A stretch of 64,000 nucleotides of DNA, from assembly GCF_963855985.1 (NCBI RefSeq), contig NC_087096.1, forward strand, positions 3,906,001-3,970,000, in the 5' to 3' direction. The position numbers and the translations under genes are program-made. Below are positions 51,501 through 59,959 of this stretch, piece by piece (the first letter of the stretch is position 1; each line of letters opens with the position of its first letter). The notes under the pieces were generated by a model that was not told where the DNA came from, did no database searches, and saw only the letters and a program-made list of their open reading frames with translations. This DNA is from Ostrinia nubilalis. Its lineage: Eukaryota; Arthropoda; Insecta; Lepidoptera; Crambidae.

Positions 51501-54500
51501 TCAAATGCCCGTGTTGTACCCACTCCTCTGAAGGTTGGAGACACTACACTCGAACTTGTTGACAATTATGTATACCTGGGACAAACAGTCCAGTTAGGTA
51601 GGTCCAACTTCGAGAAAGAGGTTAATCGTCGAATCCAACTCGGCTGGGCAGCGTTCGGGAAGCTTCGCGAAATTCTCACGTCCGAAATACCGCAGTGTCT
51701 CAAGACAAAAGTATTTGACCAGTGTGTGTTGCCAGTGATGGTGTATGGCTCTGAGACGTGGTCGCTTACTATGGGCCTCATAAGAAGGCTCAAGGTCACC
51801 CAAAGAGCGATGGAGCGTGCTATGCTCGGAGTTTCCCTGCGTGATCGAATCAGAAATGAGGAGATCCGTAGGAGAACCAGAGTGACTGACATAGCCCGCA
51901 GAATCGCTAAAATCAAGTGGCAGTGGGCGGGGCACATAGCTCGAAGAGCTGATGGCCGCTGGGGCAGGAAAGTTCTTGAGTGGCGACCACGAGCTGGAAG
52001 ACGTAGCGTGGGCAGGCCTCCCACTAGGTGGACCGACGATCTGGTAAAGGTCGCGGGAAGTACCTGGATGCAAGCGGCGCAGGACCGGTCTTTGTGGAAA
52101 TCCTTGGGGGAGGCCTTTGTCCAGCAGTGGACGTCTTTCGGCTGAAACGAACGAACGAACGATGTTATCTTGGCGTATTTAACAAATGTTTAGCTCACGT
52201 GATGTGTGTGATGAAACTGAAATCCCCCACCCCAATATACTCGAAGCTCACCCAAAGCAGTAGTGATCCTGATCTCCCCTGGCTTCGGCCTGGGCTGCTT
52301 CTCCTTAGTTGATTTCTTCTTTTTCTTCTTCTTGGCTGGTGTGGGGGAAGCCGGGGCGGCGAGCACCTGGGTCACTACTGGAGCTGTCTGTACCACGACG
52401 CTGCTTACAGAATGCGAGGGCAGTTGCTGGGGACAGAGCAGGTGGAATGATAGCTCACCTAGAAACGAGAATGGAGCGATGGGTTTAAATTAGTTTGTGG
52501 AGCATAGCTTTTGTTTGTCAGAAAAATGGTATGAATTAATAACAAAACACCAAGTAGGTAGTGGTAGGCACTGCTTACACTTCCCTTCTATGATCTGAGG
52601 CTTACACAATAGTTAGTCGAAGAGCTGTAATGTCTATTCTGTTTCTTGAAACATGTTGTCACGTCTATACCTATCACTAGATTCTAGAACCTCAGAATCA
52701 ATTAATTAATACCTATACTATGCAGTGGGCAGGATCGATCAGAGCCGTATTTATAGAAGACTAGCTTTCCGCCTGTGGCTTCGCCCGCGTGGAATTTTGT
52801 CTGTCACAGAAAAACTTTATCGCGCGCGTCCCTGTTTCAAAAACCGGGATAAAAACTATCCTATGTCCTTTCCCGGGACTTAAACTATCTCTATGCCAAA
52901 TTTCATCAAATCGGTTCAGTGGTTTAGGCTTGAGAGCGAGACGGACAGACAGACAGAGTTACTTTCGCATTTATAATATTAGTATAGATTTATTTATGTA
53001 AAAAGGATTTTTAATTAAATAGCTAAATTGACAAGGTTTTTATAATATACAGTTTTTTTATTTCTTTTCTTATAAAAGTTAAACTGAAGTTATTTTTGTC
53101 TCTATCAAGTATAATGTACAGTTTTTTTTTCTTATCTTATGAAAGTTAAACTGAAGTTATTTTTGTCTCTATCAAGATGGTCGAATATAGCGTAAAATTA
53201 AAGTAGCAAAGAGCCTTACCGTGGCGATGGTGGATATGGGAGGCAGCGCGTTGGTGACGGTGACCACGTTGTGATGCTCCTGCCGCTTGTCGGCGGCGGC
53301 CGACGGCAGCTTGGCGTACTGCGGACAAGAAACCCTTTGGTCGTATATTTATTTAATGAAGGAAACATACAACTTTTATAATTCATATAGGTACCTACAT
53401 GAAAAGTTTTGATAAGACATAAGCCAAAAAAGTTTTAATGTTAGTTCGTTAATAGCGTATGTAGACATTATAATAAGTTACGTAATTACTAGGTAATTTC
53501 ATTGTTTACAAAGCATTGGCGTTTTGTCATAGCACTGAGTTTATACTGTCAAAAAACTTCGTTCGTTTCAGCCAAATGACGTCCACTGCTAGACAAAGGT
53601 CTCCCTCAAGGATTTCCACTACGACTGGTCCTACGCTGCCGCATCCAGGTATGTGCGGGTTACCGCGTCCACGACGCTACAATGTATTTCCCACGTCTTG
53701 CGAACTTTTCTGTACCAACGGCCATCAGCTCTACGAGCTATGTGTCCTGTCCACTGCCACTTAAAAACTTATTTATTACAATTTTTATGTAACTACAGCA
53801 TTTTTTCATGGTCGTCATGTAGTCTACAGCTGGATATAGACCTTACTTAGAACGCGGCCATAAAAACTTGAGGTAACTTGAGGCATAGTTGCATGGAACT
53901 TGCGTTAAAGAAGTAACTCTAGAAATCTGATGATGCTTCCACAGACCAAACGCGGGGTTTTTTGACAACCACCCGCGTTGCAACTGCTGCCTTCAGTGTG
54001 CCTACTGCCGCGCTGCAACTGACCCGCACTGCTTCTGACCCACGTTTGGTCTGTGGAAGCCTTTACTTAGAAATATCGTTATTAAAGCACACGCTAAACC
54101 CAGACCAGTTAAAGAACTTGGACTCGGCATGGGACACACTAAAAACCAGCGTCGTGGCCTTCCTCACCGTGGGCCACGGCATATGCTGAGTGAAGTCCCA
54201 TTGCGATGGGCATCGCTGTTGCGAAAGGGTAGCACTGCTCAGTTCACTTTTTATTTCCTTGTGCTATTTCTGTCGTTTTTTCCGTATACCTTATTTGTCC
54301 TTAACTAAGTGATGTTCATCGTAATAAATGTTTCTTTCTTTCTAAAGCACTTACCGTAGCAATAGTAGATATGGAAGGCAGCGCGTTAGTGACTGTGACG
54401 ATGGTGGGTTGCTCTTCCCGCTTGCACTCGTTGGCCGGCGTGGAGTATTTGAGCAGGTGGTGTAGCGGCAGAGGTAAGGCGGAAAGGTAGTCCGCCACGC

Positions 54501-57175
54501 CCCCGCCTAGGGTCTGCCATGTTGAACTGTCGGAGACGTCGCCAATGCCTTGGGAGAAAAAGAATCTTACAAAATATTGATACGATAAATACGGAAATGT
54601 ACGAAACTCAGAGTAGGTACCTTACCTATAAGTTATTGGGGTTGTCAATAGGTTAGTCTGGAATAAAACGGTTAAGGCTCCTATCGCGATATGGTAAAAC
54701 CCGCCAGCACGACCGCTTGTTAGTTCACGAGACCGCGATTGATGAGTTGTTGTTTTCTTGTAAGCATTTAATCAGAAATATCGAGAAGGTAGTGCTTACT
54801 AACGATCGCGTAGGCCGTAGATCTTGCTGACTATAGACACTCACTTAAGTCCCTGATCAAGGGAATACAAATGGGTAAAAAAAGCTGATTGTGATCTATC
54901 TGTGTACATCATCGCAAATTCACTAAATATACAGCTAATCCGAGTGCCATGTCAGGCGTTTGCCGCGCTTGCACACTTATACGTAAAGAAAAGTGTCCGT
55001 ATCATCCACGTGCAAAATGTGCTCATAAGCCATTTTTAATCAATAACTTTTATTCAAGGAAGATCAGCAGCGACGGTATTTCCGTCATGTGTGGTAAAGC
55101 CCTTAAGCATCTTTCTTGTCAAATACCAGATTCTAACTCAAGCGAAAAAACAATAAAATAAGGGCACTTACTAATAAACTCAGCGGGCGCGGCGGCGGCG
55201 GAGCGGTCAGCGCGGGTCTCCTGCTTGATGGCGCGCGCGAGAGCCGCCGCCTCCTTCGGCTCGTGTAGCACCACCAGCAGCTGCTGCCCTTGCTGCAGCG
55301 GCGCTTGCGTCACTGTGCACAGACGTTCGTGTTTCAATAGGATGTCTATAGTTTGGCAATGCAAGAGGACTAACAAGCATCAGACAGTTGAATCATACTT
55401 TTCTTTGAGTTGCAACTAATACCGCCTCTGTGGTCTAGTGGTAAGAGCACCTGATTCAGACGCAGAGGTCCCGGGTTCGATTCCCACTGGAAGCAGATTT
55501 TTCTGTTCGGTTTGGTTGGTGGTAGGGCTTGTTCTAAGTCCGCCTGGCTAGCTACCACCATCTTACTTAAGTCTGTCGCCATAACAACAATGTTAACAGC
55601 ATTGTTGTGTTCCGGCAGTTAGAGGTAAGATAGCCAGTTCCTCCATGGTTGAGGATTCCGGGTGAAGCTCGCTTCCACCTTCGGCCTGATCATCACTTAC
55701 CATCAGGTGAGATACAGGCCAAGAGCTTCCTCGTTGTGGATAAAAAAAAACTTTACATAAGTACAATACATTGTTAACGATGTTGTTGACTCATTGCGTT
55801 GCTGTCATACGTCAGGCCCTCGCAACGCTAGGGTCCTGCTTGTCACCGCCGCCACATTGTTTCACACATAGCTATAGTCAGCACGCTTTAGTTACCCCTG
55901 ACATCGCAAATAATAAACTAGATACTGAGTTAGAGACAGGAACTGTTACTTACCAAAAGTGTCTCCCTGCTGCTGCATCATGGTGGCCATGATGTCATGC
56001 GTAATGTCCTCGCGGTACTCGCGCTTATCACGCTGCTCGGCCTTCAGCTGCTGCACTTCAGCTTGCACGTAGGTCTGCCCGCCGTAAGTTACTAACTGAC
56101 CCAGATAATAAGTCTAAAAATGTCGGAACAGTATTTACCACGTGTCGCTTGCTGCTGCCTCATATCAAGGCGGTTATTTATGAAGTCAAGCGTCAGATCC
56201 GAAGCCGAAGCGCTGTGTTTTCTTCGGTTACCGCACCTTTACCTCTAAATAGCTGACTTATAGTTTACATAGATTAACGTATACTCGTACCAATAGGAAC
56301 GTTACTTACCAAAAGTGTCTCCCTGCTGCTGCATCATGGTGGCCATAATGTCATGCGTGATGTCCTCGCGGTACTCTCGCTTATCCCGCTGCTCGGCCTT
56401 CAGTTGCTGAACCTCGGCTTGCACGTAGCTGGTCTGCCCGCCGTACGTGATGTTGCCCAGGTTGACCGACGACGACGCCGAGATCGTCTGGTATTTCACG
56501 CCGGTGTTCACTGTTTAAATATCGGAGCACTTGAGGAAACGTGTAACGTCAAGATGTTTTTAAACTAATTTCATTATTTCGAATTATTTAGACCCGGAAG
56601 TAATTAAAGTAATATTTTGGAAACATCTACAGCAAGCATGTGAAAATATTTAAAAAAACTACTACATGAAAGTTTTTGAAAAAGTTCAATTGTTGTAATT
56701 AAAAATGTGATAAATATTTGTGAAAAAAATGTAACCACCGAACACTTACACAACAAAAGTGACCACCGAACACTTTGGTTATGAGGAACAAAATGTTGTG
56801 TAAATTAAACAAATAATACTTAGTTCGGTGGTCACTTTTGTTGTGAAAGCAGTAACCAAACATTTCAGTTGTCACCGTGTTTGCATATACTATTTATTTA
56901 CCTGTATGTATAGTCGGCATGGCGGTCAGCACAGCTGTTGGTTGCGCGCTGCTCACCACGACCACGCTCTCGGCCTGCCTGAACTTGACCCCGTCCACCA
57001 CGGTGCCCCCCGGCGCCACCGCAAACTGGACCCCTCCGCCCCCCTGGTACCTGGTCTCCTGGACCACCCCCGAGTTGTTCCCGCCCCCCTCATAACCGAA
57101 CTTCGCGGCGAACTGGTGGATACTCGGGATCGCCGCCGCCGTCGGAATGTGACCCGTGAACGGAGCGAAATTCAT
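39528..57175 (-). CDS. Gene B: four-finger C2H2 zinc-finger protein, 10 coding exons plus an alternative exon, Combgap-like (inferred)
   Basis: Splicing 57175-56902, 56510-56310, 55312-55172, 54548-54355, 53318-53220, 52426-52252, 48171-48075, 46225-46032, 39965-39876 and 39577-39528 gives 1515 nt, 504 aa plus TGA; all junctions are GT-AG and in phase. Residues 1-303 form a finger-less region with Gln-, Ala- and Thr/Val-rich parts. Seven lysines (335-341) and a Lys/Pro stretch form a likely nuclear localisation signal. Fingers: ZF1 C369/C372/H385/H389, ZF2 397/400/413/417, ZF3 425/428/441/445 with SGEK-type linker, ZF4 453/456/469/473. Seen: a nuclear DNA-binding protein plan. Inferred: transcription regulator of the insect Combgap type, judged from remembered finger similarity and not verified. 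Exon 55954-56091 can replace or follow exon 2 in frame. The start follows an acceptor at 57188 and a 12-nt leader. Confidence 0.88.
39876..39965 (-). CDS. Gene B coding exon 9 (rest of ZF4)
   Basis: Acceptor TTGTTTCCAG; donor GTACAT at 39875. It encodes [14 protein letters not shown] and a basic tail. The split after CGKG is the same as in gene A exons 9/10. Phase 1 in and out. Confidence 0.9.
40278..44563. mobile_element. 4.3-kb noncoding insertion of unknown class
   Basis: Flanked by 7-bp CATAGCG direct repeats inside a MITE. It has no frame over 95 codons with a recognisable domain and no evident LTRs or terminal inverted repeats. It includes LINE-like tails (AATAAACGTTTTTGAATTTG at 41028; a - strand tail at 41222-41285) and a tandem array at 41376-41985. 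It may be an old composite or a non-autonomous element; I cannot name it. Confidence 0.45.
41376..41985. repeat. Tandem array, about 2.8 units of 223-226 bp
   Basis: GCGGAGGTCAACCTGTTACC recurs at 41397, 41620 and 41846 with closely similar surroundings (GATGCGTCTGCCATTCA, AGTCAAGTGACTTTCCACTC). Short open frames in each unit repeat because the DNA repeats; no protein is supported. Confidence 0.88.
44642..44957. mobile_element. MITE with nested terminal hairpins
   Basis: Terminal inverted repeats of about 65 bp begin AATAATAGTACAAGTTTTAC. Each end is itself a small hairpin (TACAAGTTTTA / TAAAACTTGTA). The interior is shared, inverted and identical over 172 bp, with 40104-40275. Confidence 0.82.
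45170..45335 (+). mobile_element. LINE 3' end
   Basis: GGTTGTCTGGAAGAGATCGC through GTGCAATAAAGAGTATTT and a (TTA)n tail is a typical non-LTR retrotransposon 3' end. It is 5'-truncated with no coding remnant visible. Confidence 0.6.
45336..46020. other. Intron 8 sequence, nothing assigned
   Basis: No exon, repeat boundary or coding similarity is recognised. Short frames near 45380-45740 have no motif. Confidence 0.3.
46032..46225 (-). CDS. Gene B coding exon 8 (ZF2, ZF3, start of ZF4)
   Basis: Acceptor TCAACGCTAG; donor GTATGT at 46031. Fingers [17 protein letters not shown] and [17 protein letters not shown], then the CNEC pair of finger 4. Phase 2 in, phase 1 out. The acceptor lies about 15 nt from a (TAAA)n retro tail. 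Confidence 0.93.
46240..46440 (-). mobile_element. LINE 3' end with (TTTA)n tail
   Basis: TAAATAAATATAAATAAAT then TTATTTCATAACC reads as the simple tail and 3' UTR of a - strand retroelement. It begins about 15 nt from the exon 8 acceptor of gene B, so its T-rich strand may form the acceptor's pyrimidine tract. Confidence 0.5.
46456..46727. mobile_element. Palindromic MITE with arms of about 110 bp
   Basis: AAACCGACTCCAAAAAACCT at the left is inverted at the right. The arms (CATAAATATTAATTCGTCC etc.) are nearly identical, and GGAGTCGGT / ACCGACTCC also lie near the centre. It has poly-A/T edges and is noncoding, in gene B intron 7. Confidence 0.9.
46740..47234. repeat. Intron 7 sequence with a direct repeat
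   Basis: AGAATTATCCTCCAACTCCT followed by AAGCATTAAGGAGTT occurs near 46967 and again near 47097, about 130 bp apart. Nothing else is recognised. Confidence 0.55.
47235..47621 (+). mobile_element. Helitron-like 3' end joined to a lepidopteran repeat
   Basis: ACCTCCTCCTTTTTTGAAGTCGG at 47415-47440 is the same repeat end as at 16050. It is followed by a region ending CGCGGGCGGCCGCTAG before a T at 47622, the Helitron 3' signature. The 5' limit is unclear. Confidence 0.55.
48075..48171 (-). CDS. Gene B coding exon 7 (ZF1)
   Basis: Acceptor CGCTTGCAG; donor GTGGGA at 48074. It encodes finger 1 ([19 protein letters not shown]), clearly related to finger 1 of gene A (YCCVEC). Phase 1 in, phase 2 out. 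Confidence 0.9.
48716..48950. mobile_element. Palindromic MITE
   Basis: GTGTTAGGTAAATGGGT and ACCCATTTACCTAACAC are inverted ends; TATAAATGGTATGGTGAAG also pairs with its complement near 48890. It lies 25 bp left of the RTE target duplication, in gene B intron 6. Confidence 0.83.
48987..52161 (+). mobile_element. Full-length RTE-clade LINE with 11-bp target duplication
   Basis: ATGTTATCTTG repeats exactly at 48976-48986 and 52162-52172. The element is 3175 bp, the usual RTE size, has a single large ORF (frameshifted once) and a (CGAA)n tail. It lies in gene B intron 6 in antisense orientation. Clean target duplication and a nearly open ORF suggest recent insertion. Confidence 0.9.
49097..52145 (+). 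pseudogene. RTE ORF: endonuclease and reverse transcriptase, one frameshift
   Basis: The first frame (49097-50881) carries endonuclease motifs ([40 protein letters not shown]) and the start of the reverse transcriptase ([18 protein letters not shown]). The second (from 50865 to 52145) carries [41 protein letters not shown] and FADD. The shift falls in a T homopolymer then A run at about 50838-50854. About 1010 codons in all. A one-base error in the homopolymer could also explain it. Confidence 0.87.
52252..52426 (-). CDS. Gene B coding exon 6 (poly-lysine, nuclear signal)
   Basis: Acceptor GCTCTGTCCCCAG; donor GTGAGC at 52251. It encodes a Val/Ala/Pro stretch, then [13 protein letters not shown] and [10 protein letters not shown]. 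Phase 0 in, phase 1 out. The full-length RTE LINE ends 90 bp from this exon. Confidence 0.85.
52761..52988 (-). mobile_element. Helitron-like element, single unit
   Basis: On the - strand it starts TCTATACTAATATTATAAAT after an A and ends GGCGGAAAGCTAG before a T, with hairpin CGCGGGCGAAGCCAC(A)G. It is about 228 bp and equals one unit of the dimer at 24620-25097. It is in gene B intron 5. Confidence 0.85.
53033..53175. repeat. Two tandem units of about 70 bp
   Basis: AAGTTAAACTGAAGTTATTT then TTGTCTCTATCAAG occurs at about 53077 and 53146, with ATACAGTTTTTTT / GTACAGTTTTTTT before each. It lies just downstream of gene B exon 5. Confidence 0.82.
53220..53318 (-). CDS. Gene B coding exon 5 (symmetrical)
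   Basis: Acceptor CTTGTCCGCAG; donor GTAAGG at 53219. 33 codons, phase 0 in and out, so it could be a cassette exon. Its end [15 protein letters not shown] repeats the exon 4 end, with six synonymous and one nonsynonymous difference in the core. Confidence 0.82.
53553..53765 (-). mobile_element. RTE LINE 3' fragment
   Basis: TTCGTTCGTTTCAGCCAAAT, GACGTCCACTGCT and CAAAGGTCTCCCTCAAGGAT are the reverse complement of the RTE 3' end at 51900-52161. AAAAACTT flanks both sides as a likely target duplication. It is in gene B intron 4. Confidence 0.82.
53935..54060. mobile_element. 126-bp MITE with perfect 18-bp ends
   Basis: GCTTCCACAGACCAAACG at the left and its exact reverse complement at the right bound a GC-rich centre containing repeated TGCAACTG / CTGCC blocks. 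It is in gene B intron 4. Confidence 0.85.
54080..54345 (+). mobile_element. Retroelement 3' end with (TTTC)n tail
   Basis: ACTCGGCATGGGACACACT through GTGGGCCACGGCATATGCT reads like a LINE 3' coding or UTR end, closed by GTAATAAATG and a TTTCTTTCTTTC tail. The tail stops about 10 nt from the exon 4 donor of gene B. Confidence 0.5.
54355..54548 (-). CDS. Gene B coding exon 4
   Basis: Acceptor CTCCCAAG; donor GTAAGT at 54354. 194 nt, phase 1 in, phase 0 out. It ends with [15 protein letters not shown], which is repeated at the end of exon 5. Confidence 0.82.
55172..55312 (-). CDS. Gene B coding exon 3
   Basis: Acceptor TCTGTGCACAG; donor GTAAGT at 55171. It encodes a Gln-rich start ([17 protein letters not shown]) and an Ala-rich end; GC-rich. 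Phase 1 in, phase 1 out. No domain recognised. Confidence 0.86.
55428..55750 (+). mobile_element. tRNA-derived SINE, near full length
   Basis: The head GCCTCTGTGGTCTAGTGGTA (A box) and GGTTCGATTCC (B box) form a tRNA-like module of about 73 nt, followed by a body with GGTAGGGCTTGTTCTAAG, TGTTGTGTTCCGG and CACTTACCATCAGGTGA, then an A-rich tail. This body is familiar from lepidopteran SINEs. It is in gene B intron 2 region, upstream of exon 3. Confidence 0.82.
55954..56091 (-). CDS. Gene B alternative exon 2', duplicate of exon 2
   Basis: 138 nt, phase 1 in and out, so it can substitute for exon 2 (483 aa total) or be added after it (550 aa). A GTTAG acceptor and GTAAGT donor are present. Over the shared 37 residues the protein is identical to exon 2, while eight codons differ synonymously. 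That pattern argues for a functional coding exon under purifying selection rather than a dead duplicate. The acceptor has a weak pyrimidine tract, so usage is unproven. Confidence 0.7.
56310..56510 (-). CDS. Gene B coding exon 2, longer duplicate copy
   Basis: Acceptor TTTAAACAG; donor GTAAGT at 56309. Phase 1 in and out, 201 nt. It encodes an acidic/basic helical-looking region ([15 protein letters not shown]) and ends [10 protein letters not shown] shorter duplicate lies at 55954-56091. Confidence 0.88.
56750..56844. repeat. Perfect 22-bp hairpin in gene B intron 1
   Basis: The 22-base arm at 56750-56771 (containing AAAAGTGACCACCGAAC) is exactly reverse-complemented at 56823-56844, with a loop of 51 nt. 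It lies 57 bp from the exon 1 donor. A direct partial repeat (AACCACCGAACACTTAC) precedes it. Confidence 0.78.
56902..57175 (-). CDS. Gene B coding exon 1 (start codon)
   Basis: An acceptor-like GGTTGCAG ends 12 nt upstream of the ATG, implying an upstream 5' UTR exon. It encodes 91 codons plus one base ([19 protein letters not shown] at the start); donor GTAAAT. It is Gly/Val-rich with no domain recognised. Ends in phase 1. Confidence 0.88.
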
Positions 57176-57589
57176 CTTGATCTAATTCTGCAACCAAACA
57201 TTCAGCGTCGATGTGTGCGTAAGGGTATGGGATGGGCCCCATGCTTCGCTGAAGGCGGTGGAAGGAGGAGGGAGTTGCGTCTTGAGTCACTAAAACCGAT
57301 GGTGTGGGTGACATTTCGCCGCAAAACTTTTCCAACATCAACAAAACATTTCTTCACTTCTAATCCGGATTAAGTAACCATTGTTAAATTAGCCTTAAAT
57401 ATTAATTTAAGTTTAAATAATTTAATAGAAGTCATCAAAATTTGAAAAATCGAAGGCCAATTAAACATTGACCGAATCCGCGTGCACTTCGGCGTGCGAT
57501 CGTTACACATGGCTGCTCGAAACAGGTTTGAAGAGCTAAGGGGCTGGGGGTAGCGCGGAAACGCAGCCATGCACCGGATTACCGGACAG

Positions 57590-58100
57590 GTGGTGTATGC
57601 GGCGCGCGAACCACAACAGACCGAGTCAAGGGTGCGGCCCCTGCAGGGCGCTAACTCAACCCCCGCCATTCTGCCTCACCCCAACGCGCTTTTCTAACGC
57701 TTTATTTTTAGCGGCCCGCTCTCCCACACCATCGGAGGCGGAGGCGCGCGCCTGGCCCGGTGGCCGAGTGACGGCGCGAGAGAGGACTTGGAAGGGAATC
57801 GTTACCTGATTTCTCGCGGTGAGTCGAAGATTCATCGCGTTTTAAGCGCGAGTCTTGGTGAAATACGCGAGGGTCGGTATGGCGGCGTGCGCGGACGAGT
57901 GCGCGGGACGGCGCGCATGCGCGAGCCTCGTGGGCGGCCCCACACGTGCGGCGAAGGAAGGGACTCACTCCCGAACAAAGCACCACTTACAACACTCGGG
58001 GGTGTCGTGTACTTCGCAAAACTTGAGGAAAACTTTTAAGTGCGTAACTTTCATGCATGTGTCCCGGAGGTGCACTCTGGCGCCAATACGGCACCCATTT
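57590..58100 (-). promoter_or_regulatory. CpG-rich promoter and 5' UTR exon of gene B (predicted)
   Basis: A sharply GC/CpG-rich block covers 57590-58010 in an AT-rich neighbourhood. A donor (ATCAG before GTAACG at 57805) marks the end of a likely untranslated first exon running upstream on the - strand, to be spliced to the acceptor at 57188. The exact start site is not visible. Confidence 0.45.
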
Positions 58101-58139
58101 TCTCACAAAACTTGCAAAAGAGTTGGTTAAGACAAAATT

Positions 58140-59950
58140 ACAATGGAATAGAGCCCCGGTGATCGGGCCCCTAGCTAATCCGTCGCCTTTTAATCTGACA
58201 CACTGATCACTGTAGGTAGGGTACAGACGACAACACATCAACGTAAATAATGTGCTATCTTATGTGGTTGTAACAGGTGCTATTTTGCAACAAAAAGTAA
58301 CCCTACTATTTATTTACAGTACAGTTTTCAGCAAAGTTGATTCAGTTTGCATTTGACTGAGGAGATAGCAGCCTCCTGACGTGCAGCGAAAAAAGAAGAC
58401 GATGACGACGAAGTGGCACTTACTCCGCGAGTGACAACACGAGATTTATTTATTTAAGGATAGTACACAACACAATATCAATTAATATAACAATTGTGTT
58501 TTAGTGAGATTAAAAAGATAAAGAGTGTAAAAGATGCGATTAACGCATTTGAGCTGGGTTTGCAATGGGCTGAAGAGAATGGTGCATCCTGCAACGAACT
58601 TTTTTGGTCTCGCGTTTTAATAAATCTATTCAATAAAAATGAAACGCAAAATGAGTTGGTAAGCGCATAACTCAACAACGCCTGGACCAATTTTACCAAT
58701 TCTTTTTTTTATGTTCGTTGAAGTCCAAGGATGGTTTTTTATGGTTTTTACAGCGAGAAAAATTCGAATAATTTCCGAAATCACTCCGGGCGGAAAGCTA
58801 GTATTGAATAAAAAAACAAAAACACCTGAAAATAATAGGTAAATCTTTCTTTCACGTATTTCACGTTCACGACTTTCCCGGAAATATTTTAAGATTTTTC
58901 GAAATGTTTAGGGAAGATAGGAATTAAATTCGTCATTTACTGATTAACTTGTTTGTGTTTTGTATCCGCGCGTTTGTGGTTTCTCTTCAACTTTGAAGCT
59001 TACGTTGACCACCTTGACGATGACGTCAAGCGTATGAGCTCGTCGCTTCACTCCTATTCAGCGAAAAAGAAGTCTTGTTAGGCCCCCAGAACAATGTTAT
59101 AATTATCAGTCACCATTAACAACGAAGAGGGGTATGTAAAAAAAAGATACCGTTTTAAAAAATGATTTTTATTTTGATCTCATTCAAGTATCCTTTTAGT
59201 AAAAACAGGATTCATACAAAAGTTTAGCTTACTTGGGGAAACATCCTCATGCATCTTATTATGACTTACAGGTATCTATAATACTCTCAGCTAATAATTT
59301 CAAATAAACAAAGTACAAAAATAAGTAAAGTAATTGGTTAACGTACTACAAATCCTAAAAAGTAAAAAATAAATAAACTTGATTACATAACTCTAAAGGA
59401 AATTAAAATTTAACAATACCATACTTAAAAAAAGTAAATCTACTGTCAAAGGTATTTACAAAGAATTGAAAATGATATTTGGACTAAACAAATTGTGATG
59501 AAGTTAGTTGCATATGATGTGTGAAATGAAATTTAATCAAAACCTAAATAAAAGGGACAAACAATGTATATCTATATTAAAAAGAAAATAGAGCACCTTT
59601 CTTTATTTGAAGGAAGTTAGCAATATTTTAGAATTAAAAATATTTCATAGTATGTAACATCAAGTTTTGAGTTTAGAGAAATCTTTTAATCTAAATTGGT
59701 AAGACATTTTACAATACATACAACTTCATTCACATAATTTATTATCATGATGCATGTTTTATGCCGTAGAAACTAATACTAAGTACAAAAATATAATTCG
59801 AAAGTAATTTTAACCTACATTAAAGCTGACAACATTAAATTGTGGTGGAAAGTTTGCTTACAATATAATTACAACTATTCAAGTTTGAGTAACAATCAAC
59901 ATTTATCTAACGACATTGATTTTCAACTGTTTGTTAGTACAGTCGACAGC
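58140..59950. other. Upstream region of gene B, largely unassigned
   Basis: Mostly AT-rich. A Helitron-like 3' end (GGGCGGAAAGCTAG before T) is at 58788-58801, with the rest of that element probably from about 58625. A retro tail-like TTATTTATTTAAGG is at 58446. No gene is recognised. Confidence 0.4.
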
Positions 59951-59959
59951 ATATCAGAC

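Noticed and set aside
51566..52073. 150-160 codon - strand frames at the RTE 3' end
   Set aside because: They are antisense to the reverse-transcriptase C-terminal coding region and have no domain signature.
55428..55500. A genuine tRNA gene
   Set aside because: The tRNA-like stretch has A and B boxes but is fused to a SINE body and an A-rich tail, and the cloverleaf arms do not pair well, so it is a SINE head.
56828..57373. 181-codon + strand frame over gene B exon 1
   Set aside because: It overlaps gene B exon 1 in antisense. The - strand frame has the splice sites and start context; the + frame is a GC-rich shadow.
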